DNA of 39,046 bases, from contig CAMBMU010000018.1 of NCBI GenBank assembly GCA_945868725.1, positions 1-39,046 of the forward strand, read 5' to 3'. The notes under the pieces were generated by a model. The model had not been told where the DNA came from, did no database searches, and was given only the letters and a program-made list of their open reading frames with translations. This DNA comes from Spirosoma fluviale (lineage in GTDB: Bacteria; Bacteroidota; Bacteroidia; Cytophagales; Cyclobacteriaceae). Below are positions 35,038-39,046 of the stretch, piece after piece. The position numbers and the translations under genes are program-made. Within the stretch, counting starts at the first letter, position 1. Every line of letters starts with the position of its first letter.

Positions 35038-35790
35038 TCAAATTAAGTATTCTGACGCGAAGGCTAGGGCTGCTGCCAAAAAGGTAATTGCCAGCTTGTT
35101 CATCTGAAATTTGTGATGTGGGCTACTTTCAAAAAAGATGGTGGTGGAAATATGGAGGAATCCACCCGTAACTAAACCATACAAAATACCGATTCCTTCG
35201 GTAGAAAGGAGGCCCTGGTTGATAAAGAAGGAGCTAGAAAGCATGCCTAGAGGGGATGCAAGTGCAAAGACGGTCAGCAGAATTAGGGTCCATTTTTTAG
35301 AAAGGGAAGCACCTAGAACTGCTGCTAGCGCAAATGCTGCAGGGCCTTTGTGCATCAGAATACCAAGAAGGACTGTTTTATCGCTGTGCTCCTGAGCCAA
35401 GGCAAGTCCTTGCTGGGTGTCTGAAGCTCCATGGGACAATAAGGTGCCTTCCAAAAAGGCATGAATAAATAAGCCCACCATCAAGGTAAAAACGCCCTTG
35501 GAAGTACCTGATTTGTGCTTATGAATGTGTCCATGCTCGATTCCTGCAGACCAAAACTCTAAGAGCTGCTGGAGAAGAAAGCCGATTAGTATGTATCCTC
35601 CCATTCGACCTGGATTGTAGGAACCCGAAAACAATTCGGGTAGGATATGCAAGATGGTGATGGAGAAAAGGTAGGACCCTGCAAAAACAAGAACCAGCTT
35701 GAAGTATTTTTCCTTTAATACGGGTGTAATGAACACCAAGAGGCCTCCTAGTAGTGCAGTAAAAAATAGAATAGTAAAATTTAATACCAT
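35038..35790 (-). CDS. ZIP family metal transporter
   Basis: A 250-residue divalent-metal importer of the ZIP family with eight predicted helices. The metal path is marked by IHAFLEGTLLS in helix 4 (His and Glu) and MHKGPAAFALAA in helix 5 (His). The loop between helices 3 and 4 carries a His-rich EHGHIHKHK segment typical for metal capture. Zinc is the default guess, but iron or manganese are possible. The gene has its own promoter with two operator-like palindromes, which suggests metal-dependent repression. The upstream ApbE-like gene is on the same strand, 105 bases away. Confidence 0.9.
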   Translation of the reverse strand: MVLNFTILFFTALLGGLLVFITPVLKEKYFKLVLVFAGSYLFSITILHILPELFSGSYNPGRMGGYILIGFLLQQLLEFWSAGIEHGHIHKHKSGTSKGVFTLMVGLFIHAFLEGTLLSHGASDTQQGLALAQEHSDKTVLLGILMHKGPAAFALAAVLGASLSKKWTLILLTVFALASPLGMLSSSFFINQGLLSTEGIGILYGLVTGGFLHISTTIFFESSPHHKFQMNKLAITFLAAALAFASEYLI

Positions 35791-35834
35791 AGGACTGGCT
35801 TACCTGCAAACTGAAAAAAGGATGGATTTTTTTA

Positions 35835-35886
35835 CAAAGGTAAAAAAATTCAACAATGTTGCACTACTTGGCGCAACAATGTTGCA
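35835..35886 (-). promoter_or_regulatory. ZIP promoter with two operator-like palindromes
   Basis: On the minus strand TACCTTTG (35842-35835) is an exact -7 element. Just upstream, CAACAATGTTGCA occurs twice (35851-35863 and 35874-35886), each holding the palindrome CAACA-A-TGTTG, 23 bases apart, i.e. about two helical turns. The nearer one covers the region between -7 and -33. This fits a dimeric repressor, plausibly a Fur/Zur- or MntR-type metal sensor. Confidence 0.6.
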
Positions 35887-35895
35887 TAAACCAAT

Positions 35896-36951
35896 TTATT
35901 GAATTGGGAAGGAGAGGAAAGATTTAAGTTCAGGGCTGGAGTACAGGGTGAGCCCCTTTCCTTTTTCATTGTAGATTAAAATCATCTCGATATCCTTACG
36001 TGCGGAGTCGATCCGTATTGCATCTTGCCAACCACGAACCAGTAGCGATTGCGCAAGAATAGCAGCTTCTTTTGGGGTTTTTGCCAACACAGTGGTTTGG
36101 AGAAGTCCATGGTTGACGGGATAGCCTGTTCGAGGATCCAATACCCATGCTTTTCTCAATGAATCCTGTTTGTAGGATTGCGTAAAATCTCCAGCAGTGG
36201 CCGCTCCTCGGTTTTGTAAAGCAATCCATCCTTCCTTAGCTACCCCCAGGCTATCAGGGTACTTTGTTTTTAGCTTCCAAAGTTCTTGCCGCTCATTGAC
36301 CCCTTTTGCAAGGGTGTATTTTCCAACTTGCAGAAAGAAGTTTTGAATACCTTGCTTTTGCAGAAGGAGTGCCACTTGAGCCAAAGTGAGTGTTTGGCCA
36401 TAATCCAAGAGGTTGATCTGAAGTCCAGTCTTTGCTTTTCGAATTAGGGTGTCGCTCAAAATAAAATTGGACATTCCTACATTCTCCAAAAGGGCAGAAA
36501 TGTTTACACTATCCTTCATCGTCGCTCTTGAGGATGAAAAACTCCATCCTTCGTAGAGAGTCCCAGAGCTAGGATCCCAGGAATTTTCAGAATTTCTGGA
36601 GTCTTGGCTTACCATTCGGAGTAGCGCCAGGAGATCTTTGGAAGGCTTGGAGATTGAATCTTGACGATTGAGTTGGTAAAGCGCTGAACTTGGGGAATCC
36701 ATCGAGTACAACTGAGCTTGATGGGTGAGCAATGAGTCTAGCTTGGCCTTTACATTTGCCCGCTCTGGATGGTACAAAAAAAGATAGGGCTGTTCCAAAA
36801 ACTCTCCTTGCAAGCTGATCAATCCATTTTTCCGAGCCGCTTCCTCGCTAGAAGCTGTACTCCCGGTGCTATTTCTATACAAATAGACAATCAGCACCAA
36901 GCCCAACAGGACTAAGGAATAGAGTATATTTTTCTTTGCGTTCGGACTCAT
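35896..36951 (-). CDS. ApbE-like protein, catalytically degenerate
   Basis: A 351-residue protein resembling FAD:protein FMN transferase (ApbE). The ATG at 36951 is chosen; the frame reaches a TTG at 36969. An N-terminal membrane anchor (YSLVLLGLVLIVYLY) replaces the usual lipoprotein signal. Recognisable ApbE features are the flavin-side SMDSPSSALYQLNR (about 83-96), WDPSSGTL, and LDPRTGYPV (271-279). The canonical DLGGIAKGYAVD is replaced by LLDYGQTLTLAQV (181-193), the His of the usual SHIIDPRTG is Trp/Val here (KAWVLDPRTG), and the conserved Asp in the DALAT segment is missing (KEAAILAQSL). It is probably not an active flavin transferase. It precedes the ZIP gene on the same strand. Confidence 0.75.
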   Translation of the reverse strand: MSPNAKKNILYSLVLLGLVLIVYLYRNSTGSTASSEEAARKNGLISLQGEFLEQPYLFLYHPERANVKAKLDSLLTHQAQLYSMDSPSSALYQLNRQDSISKPSKDLLALLRMVSQDSRNSENSWDPSSGTLYEGWSFSSSRATMKDSVNISALLENVGMSNFILSDTLIRKAKTGLQINLLDYGQTLTLAQVALLLQKQGIQNFFLQVGKYTLAKGVNERQELWKLKTKYPDSLGVAKEGWIALQNRGAATAGDFTQSYKQDSLRKAWVLDPRTGYPVNHGLLQTTVLAKTPKEAAILAQSLLVRGWQDAIRIDSARKDIEMILIYNEKGKGLTLYSSPELKSFLSFPIQ

Positions 36952-37058
36952 CTGGGATGGAAATTTCAAATAAAATTAGTACCTTTTTCTTTAACCTTTT
37001 CCGAAAGATTCAGATCCCCTCAGCTTCCGGTTTTTTTCTATTGTGGATATCCGTTTTG

Positions 37059-37189
37059 TTACCAGTAACGAGAGAAAATAAGGTTTGAAGTTCAAGAAGG
37101 TGGGCTGTTAACCGTGGACGGTCGTCAGTGGACGATTATCCGCAGTAATTCAATCGTATATTGAGTCACCGGTAGGATTGCGGATAATC
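37059..37189 (+). repeat. Family A interspersed repeat, copy A6
   Basis: Head ACCAGTAACGAGAGAAAATA and the palindrome TTGAAGTTCAA, a 27-base box (GTTAACCGTGGACGG and on), then arms GATTATCCGC (37134-37143) and GCGGATAATC (37180-37189) with a 36-base spacer. It ends 33 bases before the ruvB ATG. With A5 it is the clearest full-length example. Confidence 0.85.
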
Positions 37190-37205
37190 ATATTAGCTAT
37201 ATTTG
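37178..37205 (+). promoter_or_regulatory. ruvB promoter partly formed by repeat A6
   Basis: TTG (37178-37180) overlaps the right arm of A6, and TATATTTG (37198-37205), an exact TAnnTTTG, follows after 17 bases, slightly shorter than the usual 19-21. The leader to the ATG at 37223 would be about 10 bases. Confidence 0.45.
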
Positions 37206-37222
37206 TAGTTAGCGCACACCAC

Positions 37223-38254
37223 ATGAGAGAAGATTATTTGACAGGAGACGAAGAACAGTTAGGACCCAAGGATCGGGATTTTGAGCGTGCTTTACGCCCC
37301 CTAAGCTTTGAAGACTTTACTGGACAAGCCAAAATCATCGAAAATCTTCGCGTATTTGTTCGCGCTGCCAAAAAAAGAAATGAACCCTTAGACCATGTGC
37401 TCTTGCATGGACCTCCCGGATTGGGGAAGACTACGCTCAGTCATATTATCGCCAACGAGCTTCAGGCAGGAATCAAAATCACCTCTGGACCGGTGCTAGA
37501 CAAGCCCTCAGATTTGGCAGGTCTTCTGACCAATTTGGAAGAAGGGGATGTCTTATTCATTGACGAAATCCACCGACTCAATCCCATTGTAGAGGAATAC
37601 CTCTATTCTGCAATGGAAGATTACCGTATCGACATCATGCTGGACAGTGGACCCAATGCTCGATCGGTGCAGATTTCACTCAGCCCCTTCACCCTAATTG
37701 GCGCCACTACTCGTTCCGGACTGCTGACCTCCCCACTTCGCTCGCGTTTTGGGATCAACGCCCGTTTGGAATACTACGATGCCAAGCTGCTGACTGATAT
37801 TGTGCTGCGCTCTGGAGGAATTCTAAAAACTCCTATTGATGAAGTTGCTGCTTATGAACTGGCTCGCAGAAGCAGAGGTACGCCTCGTATTGCCAACATG
37901 CTCCTACGCAGAACGCGGGATTTTGCAGAAATTAAGGGCAACGGAACGATCACCTTGGAGATTGCCAAAATAGCGCTAAATGCGCTGGATGTAGACGAAA
38001 ACGGCTTGGACGAAATGGACAACCGCATCCTGATGACCATCATTGAAAAATTCAAAGGAGGACCTGTAGGATTGGGAACCATCGCTACCGCTTGCGGGGA
38101 AGAAGCGGAAACCATCGAAGAGGTGTACGAGCCCTTTCTAATTCAGGAAGGCTACCTCAAGCGTACCTCTCGGGGGCGAATGGCTACGGAACTCGCCTAC
38201 AAGCACCTGAAGATAAAACCAACGGGAGCCAGCGGAACCCTGTTTGACATGTAA
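37223..38254 (+). CDS. ruvB: Holliday junction branch migration ATPase RuvB
   Basis: Hexameric AAA+ motor that drives Holliday-junction branch migration with RuvA. The start is the ATG at 37223 ([12 protein letters not shown]), giving 343 residues; the open frame extends to a TTG inside repeat A6, which is not a credible start. Walker A GPPGLGKT (63-70), Walker B FIDEIH (112-117), the arginine/sensor segment [18 protein letters not shown], and [15 protein letters not shown] are all present. The C-terminal winged helix ([21 protein letters not shown]) is complete. ruvA is not adjacent. A strong bidirectional terminator separates it from convergent kynU. Confidence 0.98.
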   Translation: MREDYLTGDEEQLGPKDRDFERALRPLSFEDFTGQAKIIENLRVFVRAAKKRNEPLDHVLLHGPPGLGKTTLSHIIANELQAGIKITSGPVLDKPSDLAGLLTNLEEGDVLFIDEIHRLNPIVEEYLYSAMEDYRIDIMLDSGPNARSVQISLSPFTLIGATTRSGLLTSPLRSRFGINARLEYYDAKLLTDIVLRSGGILKTPIDEVAAYELARRSRGTPRIANMLLRRTRDFAEIKGNGTITLEIAKIALNALDVDENGLDEMDNRILMTIIEKFKGGPVGLGTIATACGEEAETIEEVYEPFLIQEGYLKRTSRGRMATELAYKHLKIKPTGASGTLFDM

Positions 38255-38261
38255 AAACAAG

Positions 38262-38331
38262 AAGCCCCTAGTTCAAATTCATGATTAGGGCTTTTTGCTG
38301 GATGAAGCCGGAACTAGTGAGGGGCTTTTTT
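38262..38331. terminator. Bidirectional terminator between ruvB and kynU
   Basis: AAGCCCCT (38262-38269) pairs with AGGGGCTT (38320-38327) followed by T; the minus-strand reading is also followed by T-rich sequence (CTTGTTTTT). A second, shorter hairpin inside uses the same left arm with TAGGGCT (38286-38292) followed by TTTT, so the two structures compete. Confidence 0.75.
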
Positions 38332-39046
38332 AGGCGAACTTTTCAAGCGATTGCTTCAACACTCGAGCAAAGCGATACACATCCTGAAAGCTCGTATAGA
38401 GTGGAGCCGGAGCCAAGCGAATCACGTTTGGATTTCTCCAATCTCCAACCACGCCATGCCCGTACCATTCATCAAATACGGCTTTGCCTCCTTTGTGAAT
38501 CAACAAGGACAATTGGCATCCTCGCTCGGCTGGGTTCTTTGGGGTGATGATCTCCAATACACCAGAATCGCCGCTGATCTCCTCGATTAGATATTCCAAG
38601 TAGCCGGTCAACTGTATGCTTTTTTCACGAATGGCAGGCATGCCTGCTTCTTGAAATAGGTCCAAAGAAGCTTGATGTACCGCCAAAGCTAGGACGTTGG
38701 AACAAGCGAGTTGCCAACCGTCGGCTCCATGCATGGGTTGAAATCCCTTTTCCATTTTGAAACGCTCGTCTTCCTGATGTCCCCACCAGCCTGCAAATCG
38801 AGGAAGGTCTGCTCGGTCGGCATAGGTTTCGTGGACAAAAATTCCGGAGACATTCCCCGGTCCAGAATTTAGGTACTTGTAGCTGCACCAGGTAGCAAAG
38901 TCCACTTTCCAGTCATGTAGTTGGAGGGGAGCATTTCCTGCGGCATGGGCCAAATCAAATCCTGCAAGCGCACCTACCTCATGAGCTGCTTGGGTGATGG
39001 CTTGGATGTCAAAAAGTTGCCCGGTGTAATACTGGATCCCAGCCAT
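38330..39046 (-). CDS. kynU: Kynureninase (5' end outside the window)
   Basis: The C-terminal 238 residues of a PLP-dependent kynureninase, which cleaves kynurenine or 3-hydroxykynurenine to (3-hydroxy)anthranilate and alanine in tryptophan degradation or NAD synthesis. The frame runs through the right edge, so the first about 190 residues are missing; the Met at the edge is internal. Features: GFDLAHAAGN (PLP-binding Asp and His), CSYKYLNSGPG with the Schiff-base lysine, and RFAGWWGHQEDERFKME, all diagnostic. GCQLSLLIH and NVIRLAPAPLYTSF close the small domain. It converges with ruvB across the shared terminator. Confidence 0.95.
   Translation of the reverse strand: MAGIQYYTGQLFDIQAITQAAHEVGALAGFDLAHAAGNAPLQLHDWKVDFATWCSYKYLNSGPGNVSGIFVHETYADRADLPRFAGWWGHQEDERFKMEKGFQPMHGADGWQLACSNVLALAVHQASLDLFQEAGMPAIREKSIQLTGYLEYLIEEISGDSGVLEIITPKNPAERGCQLSLLIHKGGKAVFDEWYGHGVVGDWRNPNVIRLAPAPLYTSFQDVYRFARVLKQSLEKFA

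Overview
The window reads as chromosomal DNA of a Bacteroidota bacterium, most likely a Cytophagales/Cyclobacteriaceae-type organism (Algoriphagus-like; this is inference, no 16S is present). Reasons: a type IX secretion (T9SS) type-B cargo gene next to a PorP/SprF gene; a YtxJ bacillithiol-system protein; an FtsK with the GATGQGKS Walker A; an acetate-type symporter with a DUF4212 small subunit; an outer-membrane barrel with a carboxypeptidase-like N-terminal domain; and promoters of the Bacteroidota type (TAnnTTTG at -7, TTG near -33) with few Shine-Dalgarno sequences.

Layout. 0.36-4.9 kb: SprB-repeat T9SS adhesin-like protein and PorP/SprF, overlapping by 4 bases. 4.9-12.7 kb: housekeeping genes on the plus strand (RsmB-type RNA methyltransferase, guaB, pyrD, ftsK, lolA-like). 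12.7-13.7 kb: a minus-strand pair (YqeY, CvpA), then pdxJ. 14.5-17.5 kb: a repeat-rich accessory stretch with a four-helix-bundle (S23/IVP) gene inside a repeat element, a serine esterase and a RhuM-Fic fusion. 17.5-20.7 kb: secreted amidohydrolase, RsmI-like methyltransferase, M19 dipeptidase. 20.7-21.2 kb: a palindrome cluster. 21.2-24.7 kb: a sugar-utilisation pair (MFS transporter plus amylosucrase-type GH13). 24.8-30.8 kb: pheS, a large outer-membrane barrel protein, ytxJ and a DUF4403 lipoprotein. 30.9-34.8 kb: an acetate operon (DUF4212, symporter, Acs). 35-37 kb: a ZIP metal transporter with two operator-like palindromes and a degenerate ApbE-like protein. 37.2-39.0 kb: ruvB converging on a 5'-truncated kynU.

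The most distinctive content is intergenic. Most longer gaps hold one of two interspersed families. Family A (six copies) has a conserved head, a variable box of GTGGAC/GTTGAC-like words, and a hairpin with arms GATTATCCGC and GCGGATAATC separated by 34-37 bases. Family B (about 110-125 bp, several copies) has GTCAAC...GTTGAC complementary ends around a diverged core. One B-type copy (about 14732-15197) carries the four-helix-bundle gene between the two ends, so the short copies look like internally deleted derivatives of a gene-bearing element. This resembles the long and short intervening sequences of 23S rRNA genes, but located between protein genes. It is the best candidate here for an undescribed system.

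Several start codons were placed by me at an internal ATG because the longest open frame begins at a TTG lying in a repeat or untranslated leader (pyrD, the esterase, the MFS transporter, the amylosucrase, the ApbE-like gene, ruvB).
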